A stretch of 64,000 bases of DNA from Lentzea guizhouensis. Lineage in GTDB: Bacteria > Actinomycetota > Actinomycetes > Mycobacteriales > Pseudonocardiaceae. This document shows, one piece after another, positions 1-8,311 of this stretch. The DNA lies in the NCBI RefSeq assembly GCF_001701025.1, contig NZ_CP016793.1:434001-498000 (forward strand), given 5' to 3'. Below the pieces are notes generated by a model. The model had not been told where the DNA came from, did not search any database, and saw nothing but the letters and a program-made list of their open reading frames with translations. The translations under genes and the position numbers were made by a program. Positions within the stretch are counted from its first letter, which is position 1; each line of letters opens with the position of its first letter.

Positions 1-831
1 GCCCTCGTTCTCCTGGTCGGCCTGCTCGGCGAACTCCTCCAGCAGCGGCAGCACGTCGGTGCCCTGGGCTTTCACCTTGGCGTACAAGGGATCGCGGGCG
101 AGCTCGTCCGGGCCGAGGTTGCCGATGTGCTGGTACACCCAGTACGAGGAGAGCCCGCCGCGGATCCGGTCACGCCACCAGGGCTTGTCCTGCATGCGCT
201 GTTTCCAGGCGGCCGAGGTGTTCCAGTCGTCACGGATGTCGTGGTCGTCGAAGATCATCGACGTGGGCACGACCGACAGCAGCCAGCGGATCTCCGGGTC
301 GCCCCAGGTCTCGTGGTAGAGCCGGGCGTACTCGGAGAAGTGCACGACCTCGCCGTCGGGTTCCTCGGTGCCGCGGCGGTGTTCGCGCAGCCACTGCTTG
401 GTGCTCTCGGTGGGTTCGTCGGCGTAGACCTGGTCTCCCAGCAGCAACAACGCCTGCGGCCACTCCTCCTCCGGCTGGCCCATGAGCCGTTGGGCGAGGG
501 CGTCGAGGGCGTCGGGGCCGAGCGGCTGGTCGGGGGCGGCGCGGCAGGAGCCGAACGCGATGCGGCGCACCTCGCCGGTGCGGATGACCGGCTTCGGGAA
601 CTCGCTGTCCGGCAGCGGCCAGACCAGTTCGCGGTCGAGCCGGACGTCGTACTCCGTGCGCGGCCCCAGGTTCTCGACACGCACGAGGGCGTAGTGCTGG
701 GTGCCCACCTGGAAGGTTCTCGCCGTGTGGCCGGCGATGGTGACCTCACACGCCGCGTCCGTCTCGACCCACACCGTGGCCGAGGTCTCGTCGACGTATC
801 TCAGGAGGGGTCCGAGCACCAGCTTCGTCAC
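1..831 (-). CDS. PhoD-like alkaline phosphatase / metallophosphatase, C-terminus cut by window edge
   Basis: Reads leftward off the window; 277 codons are visible and the C-terminus is missing. The chosen start is the GTG at 831, which begins VTKLVLGPLLRYVDET, the usual N-terminal beta-sandwich of PhoD-type enzymes. Further on are a conserved IAFGSCR motif, then LLLGDQVYADE and MIFDDHDIRDDWN, the metal-binding Asp/Asn/His clusters of the PhoD metallophosphatase fold. The family hydrolyses phosphate mono- or diesters and is often secreted, but no signal peptide is visible, so this member is probably cytosolic. It is divergent from the VOC gene at 856 with a gap of only 24 bases. The family assignment is firm; the substrate is unknown. 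Confidence 0.85.
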   Translation of the reverse strand, partial: MTKLVLGPLLRYVDETSATVWVETDAACEVTIAGHTARTFQVGTQHYALVRVENLGPRTEYDVRLDRELVWPLPDSEFPKPVIRTGEVRRIAFGSCRAAPDQPLGPDALDALAQRLMGQPEEEWPQALLLLGDQVYADEPTESTKQWLREHRRGTEEPDGEVVHFSEYARLYHETWGDPEIRWLLSVVPTSMIFDDHDIRDDWNTSAAWKQRMQDKPWWRDRIRGGLSSYWVYQHIGNLGPDELARDPLYAKVKAQGTDVLPLLEEFAEQADQENEG

Positions 832-855
832 GCGCGAGACAGTACCCTCGCACGC

Positions 856-1356
856 GTGGAAGTCACGTTCGACGCTGAAGATCCCTCCGCGCTGGCGGCG
901 TTCTGGTCCGAGTTCGCGGGTGACGAGATCGAGCTGACGTTCGTGTGGAGCGACGCGCCGAAGATCGAGAAGAACCGGGTGCACCTCGACCTGGCGTCGA
1001 CCTCGCCGGAGAACCAGGCGGACATCGTGGCGCGGGCGCTGGAGCTCGGCGCCGAGCACGCCGACGTCGGGCAGCGCGACGTGCCGTGGGTGGTGCTGCG
1101 GGACCCGCAGGGCAACGAGTTCTGCGTCCTCGAACCCAGGCCCGAGTACACCGGGGTGGTCGCGGCGGTGGTGGTCGACGCGCGTGACCCGCTCGCGGCG
1201 GCTCAGGCGACCGGGCACCCGGTGGTGCGCAGCGGTGACGGGTTCGCCTCGGTGCGGCCGGAAGCCGGCGGGCCGTGGCTGGAGTTCGTGCGCACCGACG
1301 ACGCCGACCCGTTCGCGAACCGCGTCCGCGTGCGGTGGGCGGCACCGGTGGTGTGA
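856..1356 (+). CDS. VOC (glyoxalase-like) family protein, 166 aa
   Basis: A small soluble protein with two betaalphabetabetabeta modules of the vicinal-oxygen-chelate fold. Residues 1-95 contain FDAEDPSALAAFWSEF, then HLDLAS and the typical VLRDPQGNEFCVLEP end of a module; residues 100-160 form a weaker second module. This resembles the Glyoxalase_6 type common in actinomycetes, whose members bind metals, thiols or antibiotics but mostly have no assigned substrate. The GTG at 856 is the only start that keeps the N-terminal strand and fits between the divergent phosphatase gene and this frame. No clear ribosome-binding site is visible, so the transcript may be leaderless. The function is not predictable beyond the fold. 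Confidence 0.75.
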   Translation: MEVTFDAEDPSALAAFWSEFAGDEIELTFVWSDAPKIEKNRVHLDLASTSPENQADIVARALELGAEHADVGQRDVPWVVLRDPQGNEFCVLEPRPEYTGVVAAVVVDARDPLAAAQATGHPVVRSGDGFASVRPEAGGPWLEFVRTDDADPFANRVRVRWAAPVV

Positions 1357-1363
1357 CCGGGTT

Positions 1364-2115
1364 TCAGACCTCGGCGGACAGCCCTGCCAGCGCGGCAGGT
1401 CCCCAGCCGGTCGGGTCGTCGCCGGGAGGGACCATCGCCAGTGCGTGCCAGAGCAGCAGGACGTCCCACCAGCCCGCCTCGTCCGGGGTCAGCGGGCGCA
1501 CGGACTCGTAGCCGCGGCGGAACTCCGCGTGGACCTCGGCCGGTACCGGGCCCCAGTCGCGGAACCGGGTGCCGAGCAGGACGGCCGACCGGGTGAGCTC
1601 GACGACCCGGTGGTCGAACCGGGCCTCCTCGAAGTCGAGGACCGCGACGACCTCGGTTCCGGCGCACAGCACGTTGGCGGCACGGAAGTCGTGGTGACCG
1701 AGCTGCGTCGGCAACCGGCCGGGTGGCGTGCCGGCGAGCAACCGGCGCAGGGTGTCGCGGGCAGGTGCTGTGCCCTGTCGAGCCAGTCGGTGATCCGGAC
1801 CGGCAACGGGCGCGGCCGCTCGGCGAGTGCGGCGACCTCGTCGGCGGCGGGGTAGGTGGCGAGCGCGTCCTGCAACCGGGCCAGCGTCGCGCCGGCAGCT
1901 CGCACCTCGGCGGGATCGGTGGTGTCGAGCAGGTCCCCCGCGATCTCGCGTTGCAGACCGATCGACGTGCCGTCGACCTCGACCTGCCGCCGGCCGTCCA
2001 GCGCGGGGACCGGTGCCGAGACCGGCAGCCCTTGCTCGTCCAGCCAGGCCGTCAGCTCCGCCGTCGCGGCGAGCTTCGGGAAACGCCACGGCACGACAGA
2101 CCACTTCACGAGCAA
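1364..2115 (-). pseudogene. Aminoglycoside phosphotransferase (APH/choline kinase-like) family gene, frameshifted
   Basis: The N-terminal third (VKWSVVPWRFPKLAATAELT, then TLARLQDALATYP) lies in one frame. The rest, with the Brenner-type catalytic segment HHDFRAANVL and the metal-binding DFEEARFDH, lies in the next frame. The switch occurs at the GGG run 1759-1761 (CCC on the coding strand). Restoring one base gives a continuous protein of about 250 residues with both kinase motifs, as expected for the APH family. Starts are possible at GTG 2109 or TTG 2115, just downstream of a palindrome array. The frameshift could be a sequencing error, since two other genes here show the same homopolymer type. 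The substrate is unknown; the family includes antibiotic and metabolite kinases. Confidence 0.7.
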
Positions 2116-2119
2116 CTGA

Positions 2120-2210
2120 CTGATATATCGGTGCCAATATGCGATATCCGATATATCAGCGAGTTCGGCGCCAATATACCGGATATCGCATATTGGGTAT
2201 TGGATATCGC
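2120..2210. repeat. Family I A+T-rich palindrome array (nested dyads)
   Basis: Lies between the DUF885 stop and the start of the phosphotransferase-like gene. CTGATATATCGG (2120-2131) is matched perfectly by its reverse complement CCGATATATCAG (2148-2159). Independently, CCAATATGCGATATCCG (2134-2150) pairs perfectly over 17 bp with 2180-2196. The two dyads overlap, so alternative hairpins are possible. A further GGATATCGC follows at 2202-2210. The composition is strikingly A+T-rich for this GC-rich sequence. Function unknown. Confidence 0.85.
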
Positions 2211-2227
2211 GGACCCGAGCTGCGGAG

Positions 2228-3880
2228 CTACAGGGCGGCCAGGCGCTCGCGGAGCGTGTCGAGGCCCATCGAGCCCATTTCGAGGGCCTGCTGGTGGAAC
2301 TGCTTCAGGTCGAAGTCGGCACCCTTGCGCGTCCGGGCGTCCTCGCGGGCGGCGAGCCAGAGGCGTTCGCCGATCTTGTACGCCGGGGCCTGACCGGCCC
2401 AGCCGAGGTAGCGGTCGATCTCGTCGTGGACGTGCGCGGGCTCGGACAGCGTCCTGGTGAGCATGAACTCCAGGCCGAGCTCGGGCGTCCACCGCTCGCC
2501 GGGGTGGAAGCCGGTGCCCTGCGGGATCTCCAGCTCCAGGTGCATGCCGATGTCGATGATGACGCGGGCCGCGCGGAACAGGTGGGCGTCGAGCATGCCG
2601 AGCAGGTCGCCGTCGTCGTCGAGGTAGCCGAGCTCGCGCATGAGGCGTTCCGAGTACAGCGCCCAGCCCTCGCCGTGACCCGACACCCAGCACATGAGGC
2701 GCTGGAAGTCGTTCAGCGTCTCCGACTGGTACACCGCCGTCGCGCACTGCAGGTGATGCCCCGGCACACCCTCGTGGTAGACCGTCGAGGTCTCGCGCCA
2801 GGTCGGGAACACCGTCTTGCCCTCGGCGATCGACCACCACATGCGGCCGGGCCGGGAGAAGTCCGCGGTCGGCGGCGTGTAGTAGGCGCCGACACCACCG
2901 CCGGGCGGTGCGATCTTGCACTCGAGGTTCATCAGCGCGTCGGGCAGGTCGAAGTGCACGTCGCGCAGGTCCAGCAGGGCCTTGTCGGACAGCTCCTGCA
3001 TCCACGCCTGGAGGCCGGCCTGGCCGTGCACCTGGTAGCGGGGGTGCTCGTCCAGGTAGGCCGCGGTCTCCGCCAGCGTGGCACCCGGCTTCAGCCGCGC
3101 CGCGACCTGCTTCATCTCGGCCTCGATGCCGAGAAACTCCTCCCAGCCCCACGCGTACGCCTCGGCCAGGTCGAGCCGCGACCCGGTGAAGTACCGCGAG
3201 CCGAGCCGGTAGCGCTCCTCACCGACGGCGTCCTTCTCCGGCGCCAGCGGAGCGAGCGTGGTGCGCAGGAACGACGCGAACTCGGCGTACGCGGCGGACG
3301 CCGCCGCCGCACCCGAGTCAAGGTCGGCGCGCACCGAAGCCGGGACGTCCGCCTTGGCCACGAAGGAGCCGAAGAACGAACCGGCCCACGTGTCGCACTG
3401 CTCCGCCACCTTGGTCACCTGGCGCACGGCGGACACGTTGCCCTGGGACGCGGCGTGTGAGAGCGAAGCGCGCAGACCGGACAAAGAGCCGGGTACCGCC
3501 GCCAGACGACGCCCGATCGTGGCCCATTGCTCGGGCGTGTCGGCCGGCATCTGGTCGAAGATGTCGCGCACCGACTGGATGGGGCTCGCGATGACGTTCA
3601 GCGAGGACTCGACCAGGCCGGCGGCGTAGAGCTCGCGTTCGAGGCCGTTGCGTTCCAGGAACACGGCTTTCGCGGCAGCCTCCGAAGCATCCGCGGGCTC
3701 GGTGGCCTCGATGTCGGCGAGCGCGCGGGCGGCGAGCTCGTCACGCGCCGCGTGGCCCTCCGGGGAGAAGTCCGTCATCTTGTCGTCCGAGCCGGCGAAC
3801 CCCAGGCTGGTGGCCGTGATCGGGTCCAACGCCACGTAGTCGGTGACGTACTTGTTGCTGATGTCGTGCACGGATGCCAT
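2228..3880 (-). CDS. DUF885 family putative zinc metallopeptidase, 550 aa
   Basis: A full-length DUF885 protein (usual length 550-600). The family signature HEGVPGHHLQ is at about residues 369-378 and GEGWALYSE at about 403-411. Together they resemble the HExxH...E zinc site of gluzincin peptidases. There is no signal peptide or membrane segment, so the protein is probably cytosolic. The N-terminus (MASVHDISNKYVTDYVALDP) and internal helices match the family, and the ATG at 3880 gives the expected start. Family members are annotated as carboxypeptidase-like, but few have been tested, so peptide hydrolysis is an inference. It stands alone, divergent from the lppM-like gene, with palindromic repeats beyond its 3' end. 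Confidence 0.85.
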   Translation of the reverse strand: MASVHDISNKYVTDYVALDPITATSLGFAGSDDKMTDFSPEGHAARDELAARALADIEATEPADASEAAAKAVFLERNGLERELYAAGLVESSLNVIASPIQSVRDIFDQMPADTPEQWATIGRRLAAVPGSLSGLRASLSHAASQGNVSAVRQVTKVAEQCDTWAGSFFGSFVAKADVPASVRADLDSGAAAASAAYAEFASFLRTTLAPLAPEKDAVGEERYRLGSRYFTGSRLDLAEAYAWGWEEFLGIEAEMKQVAARLKPGATLAETAAYLDEHPRYQVHGQAGLQAWMQELSDKALLDLRDVHFDLPDALMNLECKIAPPGGGVGAYYTPPTADFSRPGRMWWSIAEGKTVFPTWRETSTVYHEGVPGHHLQCATAVYQSETLNDFQRLMCWVSGHGEGWALYSERLMRELGYLDDDGDLLGMLDAHLFRAARVIIDIGMHLELEIPQGTGFHPGERWTPELGLEFMLTRTLSEPAHVHDEIDRYLGWAGQAPAYKIGERLWLAAREDARTRKGADFDLKQFHQQALEMGSMGLDTLRERLAAL

Positions 3881-3977
3881 GGCCGCAGACGCTACCTCGC
3901 GCCTCAGAACGCCAAAAGGTAGTTAGTCAAGCTCACGACCAAAGGAGGGACTGCGTCGTCCGGGGCGCCCTGGCAGG

Positions 3978-4640
3978 ATGTCCGCCGTGCGTAGATCCTC
4001 GGCACTGCTCGTGCCGGTCTTCCTCCTGCTCACCCTGTTCTCGTTGAGCGGTTGTGTTCGCGTGTACGCGGCCATGGCCGTGTCCGAGGACGACCGCATC
4101 TCCGGTGAGATCGTCGCGGCCACGCCGCCGACGCAGGACAACGACCCTGGACCCCAGCTCAAGGTGCCGCCGGAGCTCGCGAGCCGGGTGACCACCAAGC
4201 CGTACCGGGTGGAGTCGTACGCGGGCACGCAGCTGTTCTTCAACGGGCTGTCGTTCGAGGAGATGCGCACGCTGTCCACCTCCACCAGCTCGTCGAACAG
4301 TCGCTACAGCCTGAACTTCCGCCGCTCCGGCGACCTGGTCACGCTGTCCGGCTCGGTCGACCTGACCCAGGTGCCGGTGGAACGCGCGGACATCCAGGTC
4401 AAGGTCAGCTTCCCCGGCAAGATCGTGAACACCAACGGCCGCGAGGAGGACAACAACACGATCGCGTGGTCTCCGAAGCCCGGTCAGGCGTCGATGCTGC
4501 AGGCCACCGTGCAGTACGCGGGCGAGAACTCCAGCTCGTTCTTCGGCTGGGCCTTGCTCGTCGCGGGACTCACCGGTGGTGCCGCGCTGATCGTCGTCGT
4601 GCTCGCGCTGATCGCCCACAAGCGCAACGTGACGGTCTAG
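3978..4640 (+). CDS. lppM: LppM-like lipoprotein (DUF3153), 220 aa
   Basis: An exported lipoprotein. A basic N-terminus and hydrophobic stretch end in the lipobox LSGC with Cys26 as the expected acylated residue. A central beta-rich domain of about 160 residues follows, then a C-terminal membrane segment (about 188-212) and the short basic tail HKRNVTV. This layout is that of mycobacterial LppM (Rv2171), a cell-envelope protein linked to mannosylated lipids. The next genes (metF, polyprenyl synthase, mptA) also match the Rv2171-Rv2174 order. The ATG at 3978 is used. Its last four bases overlap the convergent metF stop. Confidence 0.85.
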   Translation: MSAVRRSSALLVPVFLLLTLFSLSGCVRVYAAMAVSEDDRISGEIVAATPPTQDNDPGPQLKVPPELASRVTTKPYRVESYAGTQLFFNGLSFEEMRTLSTSTSSSNSRYSLNFRRSGDLVTLSGSVDLTQVPVERADIQVKVSFPGKIVNTNGREEDNNTIAWSPKPGQASMLQATVQYAGENSSSFFGWALLVAGLTGGAALIVVVLALIAHKRNVTV

Positions 4641-5518
4641 GCGCGCGTCACCAGTCCCAGGCGCCCCAGCACTTCCCGCGTCGCCTTGGCCCGGTTCATC
4701 GTGTAGAAGTGCAACGCGGGCACGCCCTCGTCGAGCAGCCGCTGGCACATCTCGGTCGCGATGTCGATGCCGGTCGCGCGGAACCCGGCCGGGTCGTCGG
4801 CGTAGCGGTCCAGCCGGCGGGCCAGCTCCACCGGCAGGTCGGCGCCGGACAGCTCCACGATCTTCGTCAGCGCGCGCGACGACAGCATCGGCATGATGCC
4901 CGGCAGCAACGTCGCGGTGCAGCCGGTCGCGGCCACGCTGTCGCGCATCCGCAGGAACGGCTCCGGCTCGTGGAACAGCTGCGCCACCGCGTAGTCCGCA
5001 CCGGCCTGCAGCTTGCGCACCAGGAACTTCACGTCCGTCGCGAGGTCACCGGAGCGCGGGTGCCCGTACGGGAACGCCGCCACCCCCACGCAGAAGTCAC
5101 CGAGCTCGCGCACGAGCCGGACGAGCTCCTCGGCGTAGGTCAGGCCCTGCGGGTGCGCGACCCACTCGCCCATCGGGTCGCCAGGAGGGTCGCCGCGCAG
5201 CGCCAGCACGTTGCGCACGCCGACGGCGGCGTACCAGCCGATCACGTTGCGCAGCTCGGCCACCGAGTGGTCGACGGCGGTGAGGTGGGCGACCGGCAGC
5301 AGCGTCGTCTCCTGCGCGACCCGGGCGGTGGCGCGGATCGTGCGGTCACGGCTCGAGCCGCCGGCGCCGTAGGTGATCGAGACGAACGCCGGGTCGAGCG
5401 CCTCCAGCTCGCGCACCGCCGTCCAGAGGATGCGCTCGTCGTCGGCGTTCCTCGGCGGGAGGAACTCGACCGAGAACTTGGGGGACTGCCCCTGCAGCCG
5501 CTCCACCACCGACGTCAT
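4637..5518 (-). CDS. metF: Methylenetetrahydrofolate reductase
   Basis: A cytosolic flavoenzyme that reduces 5,10-methylene-THF to 5-methyl-THF for methionine synthesis. The 293 residues form a single TIM barrel of normal bacterial length. Recognisable features are FSVEFLPPR at the N-terminus, with the catalytic Glu; FVSITYGAGGSSRDRT; a VLALRGDPPGD loop; and a late LPGIMPM plus LHFYTMNRA. The order matches mycobacterial Rv2172c. ATG 5518 is preferred, though a GTG two codons upstream (5524) is possible. It converges on the lppM-like gene with a 4-base overlap and is divergent from the polyprenyl synthase gene. Assignment is secure at family level; mycobacterial relatives of this clade are sometimes called MetF-like. 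Confidence 0.9.
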   Translation of the reverse strand: MTSVVERLQGQSPKFSVEFLPPRNADDERILWTAVRELEALDPAFVSITYGAGGSSRDRTIRATARVAQETTLLPVAHLTAVDHSVAELRNVIGWYAAVGVRNVLALRGDPPGDPMGEWVAHPQGLTYAEELVRLVRELGDFCVGVAAFPYGHPRSGDLATDVKFLVRKLQAGADYAVAQLFHEPEPFLRMRDSVAATGCTATLLPGIMPMLSSRALTKIVELSGADLPVELARRLDRYADDPAGFRATGIDIATEMCQRLLDEGVPALHFYTMNRAKATREVLGRLGLVTRA

Positions 5519-5585
5519 GTCCACCAGCCTAGTGGCTGGTCCGCTAGGTGAGAGCCTCGCTCAGGATGTGGTACGCGGCCCCGAG

Positions 5586-6689
5586 ATGCGAGTGGTACCG
5601 GACACAGCGGACCATGGACATGTGCCCCACCACCCCATCGACGTCGCACTGCCCACGCACGTCGAAGAAGCGCTGACCACGTACCTGGCCTCCCGGCGCG
5701 CGTCCGGCGAGGCGATGGACCCGAGCTTCGCGAGTGCGGTGGACGCGCTCTCCGGCTTCGTTCTGGGCGGCGGCAAGCGCATCCGCCCGACCTACGCGTG
5801 GTGGGGCTGGCGCGCGGCGGGTGGCGACCCGGACGGCGAGCTCGCCGCCGAGGTGCTCACGGCGGTCAGCTCGCTGGAGCTGATCCAGGCGTGCGCGCTG
5901 ATCCACGACGACCTGATGGACGCCTCCTCGGTGCGCCGGGGCAAGCCGACCGTGCACATCGCGTTCGGCGCGCGGCACCGCGAGCAGGGCTGGCTCGGTT
6001 CGCCGGAGCGGTTCGGCATGTCGGCCGCGGTGCTGATCGGTGACATCGCGCTGGCCTGGGCGGACGACATGTTGTTCGCCGCGGGGCTGCCGGCCGAGGT
6101 GCTGCGCCGGATGAGCGAGCCATGGCGGGACATGCGCACCGAGATGCTCGCCGGCCAGTACCTCGACGTGCTCACCCAGGCGCGCGGTGACTCCTCGGCC
6201 GACGCGGCACTGCGGATCGACCGGCTCAAGACCGCCGCCTACACCGTCGAACGGCCGCTGCACATGGGCGCGGCGATGGCGGGAGGCTCGCCGGAGCTGA
6301 TCGACGGGCTGCGGCGGTTCGGTGCCGACATCGGCGTCGCGTTCCAGCTGCGCGACGACCTGCTCGGCGTGTTCGGCGACCCGGAGGTGACCGGCAAGCC
6401 CGCCGGTGACGACCTCGCCGAGGGCAAGCGCACGCTGCTCGTCGCGCTGGGCATGCAGTTCGGTGCCGATATATTGGATATCACGTTGGGCAGGCCGGAC
6501 CTTGACCTGGCCACTGTCGAGGAGGTCCGCCGCCAGCTCGTCGAGGTCGGCGCCGTCGACGCCGTCGAGGAACGCATCGAGGACCTCACGAAGAGCGCCC
6601 TCGCCGCGCTCGACGACTCCCCCGTCGCCGAACCGGCCGCCGCGAAGCTCGCCGACCTCGCGATCAGTTCGACCAAGCGGACCTTCTGA
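5586..6689 (+). CDS. idsA: Polyprenyl (geranylgeranyl-type) diphosphate synthase
   Basis: A trans-isoprenyl diphosphate synthase that condenses IPP with allylic diphosphates. The first Asp-rich motif DDLMD is at residues 108-112, directly before a basic RRGKPTVH. The second, LRDDLLGVFGD, has DD at 257-258. FVLGGGKRIRP, the IPP-binding basic motif, is near residue 60. Length fits C15-C20 synthases. The position matches idsA2 (Rv2173). The start is uncertain: ATG 5586 is used, but GTG 5622 is also in frame. Near the C-terminus an A+T-rich family I palindrome (6466-6484) lies in frame and codes for ADILDIT. The product probably feeds the neighbouring phytoene/squalene synthase or polyprenyl carriers. 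Confidence 0.88.
   Translation: MRVVPDTADHGHVPHHPIDVALPTHVEEALTTYLASRRASGEAMDPSFASAVDALSGFVLGGGKRIRPTYAWWGWRAAGGDPDGELAAEVLTAVSSLELIQACALIHDDLMDASSVRRGKPTVHIAFGARHREQGWLGSPERFGMSAAVLIGDIALAWADDMLFAAGLPAEVLRRMSEPWRDMRTEMLAGQYLDVLTQARGDSSADAALRIDRLKTAAYTVERPLHMGAAMAGGSPELIDGLRRFGADIGVAFQLRDDLLGVFGDPEVTGKPAGDDLAEGKRTLLVALGMQFGADILDITLGRPDLDLATVEEVRRQLVEVGAVDAVEERIEDLTKSALAALDDSPVAEPAAAKLADLAISSTKRTF
6466..6484. repeat. Family I palindrome inside idsA
   Basis: CCGATATATTGGATATCAC is embedded in frame in the 3' part of the polyprenyl synthase gene and translates as part of GADILDITLG. The local run of A/T third positions contrasts with the GC-rich codons on both sides. It matches the intergenic family I units, with one base changed in the GATATATC core. 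Confidence 0.65.
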
Positions 6690-6793
6690 GAACGATCACG
6701 ACACGCCCCGCGTGTGTGCTGATTAACTCCTCGTGACCAGTCAGGGCCGTTGCTTGCTGACGCTTCCGCGCCTTGTGCAACGATGTTCGGGCG

Positions 6794-8311
6794 ATGGCTG
6801 CAACTCCGTCCCTTCCCCGTACGAGCTCCGAGGTGACTCCACAGGAGCCTCTTGAAGCTGTGCTCGAGAAGAACCCCTACGCCATCCCCATCCGCACGAC
6901 CATGCTCGGCCTGCTGGGCGTCACCCTGGTCGCATTGGGCGGAATGGGCGCGGGCGCGATCCTCCAGCGGGACCCGCTGCTCACGAAGGTCGGCCTGAGC
7001 TGGTTGCGCTACGGCCACGGCCACGACCTCGCGAGCATGGTGCTCTACCTCGGCCTGGGTCTGGTGATCTGGGCGTGGGTCCGCCTGGGCCGTCTCGTGC
7101 GGTGGGGCGAGATCGGTGACTTCGCGGTACTGGTCGCGGTGACGGTCTGGACGTTGCCGCTGCTGTTCGCGCCGCCGTTGTTCAGCAAGGACATCTACAG
7201 CTACCTGGCGCAGGGCCAGCTCGCGCTGACCGGCTACGACCCGTACGAGGTCGGGCCCGCGGTGCTGCAGAGCACGCTCAGCGACAACGTCAGCTGGGTC
7301 TGGCAGCACACGCCGGCACCGTACGGGCCGCTGTTCATCCTCATCGCGAAGGCGATCGTGTGGGTGACGGACGCGAGCGTGATCCTCGGCGTCGTCACGA
7401 TGCGCTTCGCCCTGGCCGGTGGCCTGGTGCTGCTGTGCTGGTCACTGCCGGGGCTCGCGCGGCACCTGGGCGGCAAGTCGTCGATGGCGCTGTGGCTGGT
7501 GGCGGCGAACCCGTTGCTGCTGGTCCACCTGATCGGCGGCGCGCACAACGACCTGCTGATGATCGGGCTGATGGCGGCCGGTGTGCTGCTGGTGCTCGAC
7601 CGCAGGCACGTGCTGGGCTTCGTGCTGCTGGGTCTCGCGTTCTCGGTGAAGGCGACGGCGATCGTGGTGGCGCCGTTCCTGGTGTGGATCTGGGCGGCCC
7701 GGCTGGAGGGCGACAAACGCGCCCGGTTCCGCAAGGCGCTGCTGCCCGGTGTGGCGGCGTTCGTCGGGGCGTTTGTCGCGTGCACGCTGATCGCGGGGGT
7801 CAGCCTCGGCTGGATCCCGGCGCTGCGCAGCTCGTCGATGATCATCAACTGGCTGTCGCTGCCGAGCGCGGTCGGCGACTTCGTGCGGATGGTCGTCAAC
7901 TGGTTCGTCTACGTCGACGGCGGCATCTTCCTCGGCGTCGCGCGGGCGCTCGGGTCGGTCGTGCTGGTGTGGATCGCGTACACGCAGTGGTGGGCCGCGC
8001 GCGACGGCGAGGTCCGCGACGCCGTCCGGCGCGGCGCGGTGACGATGCTGGCGGTCGCGCTGCTGTCGCCCGCCACGCTGCCGTGGTACTTCAGCTGGCC
8101 GCTGGCGCTGGCCGCCGGGTTCGCGTGGTCCACGGGCGCACTGGTGACGGTGTCGCTCGCGTCGGTGTTCCTGCTGCTGGTGACGTTCCCCAACGGCGAC
8201 ACGGCGCTGTACTCGTGGGGCTACCTGTTCTTCGCACTGCTGGTGTCCGCGCTCGCGGCCCGGTCGCTGGTGAAGCCGGACCCGTTCGGCCTGTCCACCC
8301 GCTACGAATGA
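6794..8311 (+). CDS. mptA: MptA-like alpha-(1->6)-mannopyranosyltransferase (GT-C fold)
   Basis: A polytopic membrane glycosyltransferase of 505 residues with about 12-13 hydrophobic segments. FSKDIYSYLAQGQL, after the third or fourth helix, carries the Asp typical of polyprenol-phosphate-mannose-dependent GT-C enzymes. Further conserved pieces are PYGPLF, NPLLLVHLIGGAHNDLLM and LPWYFSWPL. In mycobacteria, MptA (Rv2174) extends the mannan backbone of lipomannan and lipoarabinomannan on the outer face of the membrane, and the flanking genes match that locus. ATG 6794 follows a short unstructured leader. Its stop overlaps the next start (ATGA at 8308-8311), so it is translationally coupled to the phytoene-synthase-like gene. 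Confidence 0.88.
   Translation: MAATPSLPRTSSEVTPQEPLEAVLEKNPYAIPIRTTMLGLLGVTLVALGGMGAGAILQRDPLLTKVGLSWLRYGHGHDLASMVLYLGLGLVIWAWVRLGRLVRWGEIGDFAVLVAVTVWTLPLLFAPPLFSKDIYSYLAQGQLALTGYDPYEVGPAVLQSTLSDNVSWVWQHTPAPYGPLFILIAKAIVWVTDASVILGVVTMRFALAGGLVLLCWSLPGLARHLGGKSSMALWLVAANPLLLVHLIGGAHNDLLMIGLMAAGVLLVLDRRHVLGFVLLGLAFSVKATAIVVAPFLVWIWAARLEGDKRARFRKALLPGVAAFVGAFVACTLIAGVSLGWIPALRSSSMIINWLSLPSAVGDFVRMVVNWFVYVDGGIFLGVARALGSVVLVWIAYTQWWAARDGEVRDAVRRGAVTMLAVALLSPATLPWYFSWPLALAAGFAWSTGALVTVSLASVFLLLVTFPNGDTALYSWGYLFFALLVSALAARSLVKPDPFGLSTRYE

Noticed and set aside
127..855. Upstream extension of the VOC frame
   Set aside because: It is antisense to the PhoD-like gene, which has clear metallophosphatase motifs.
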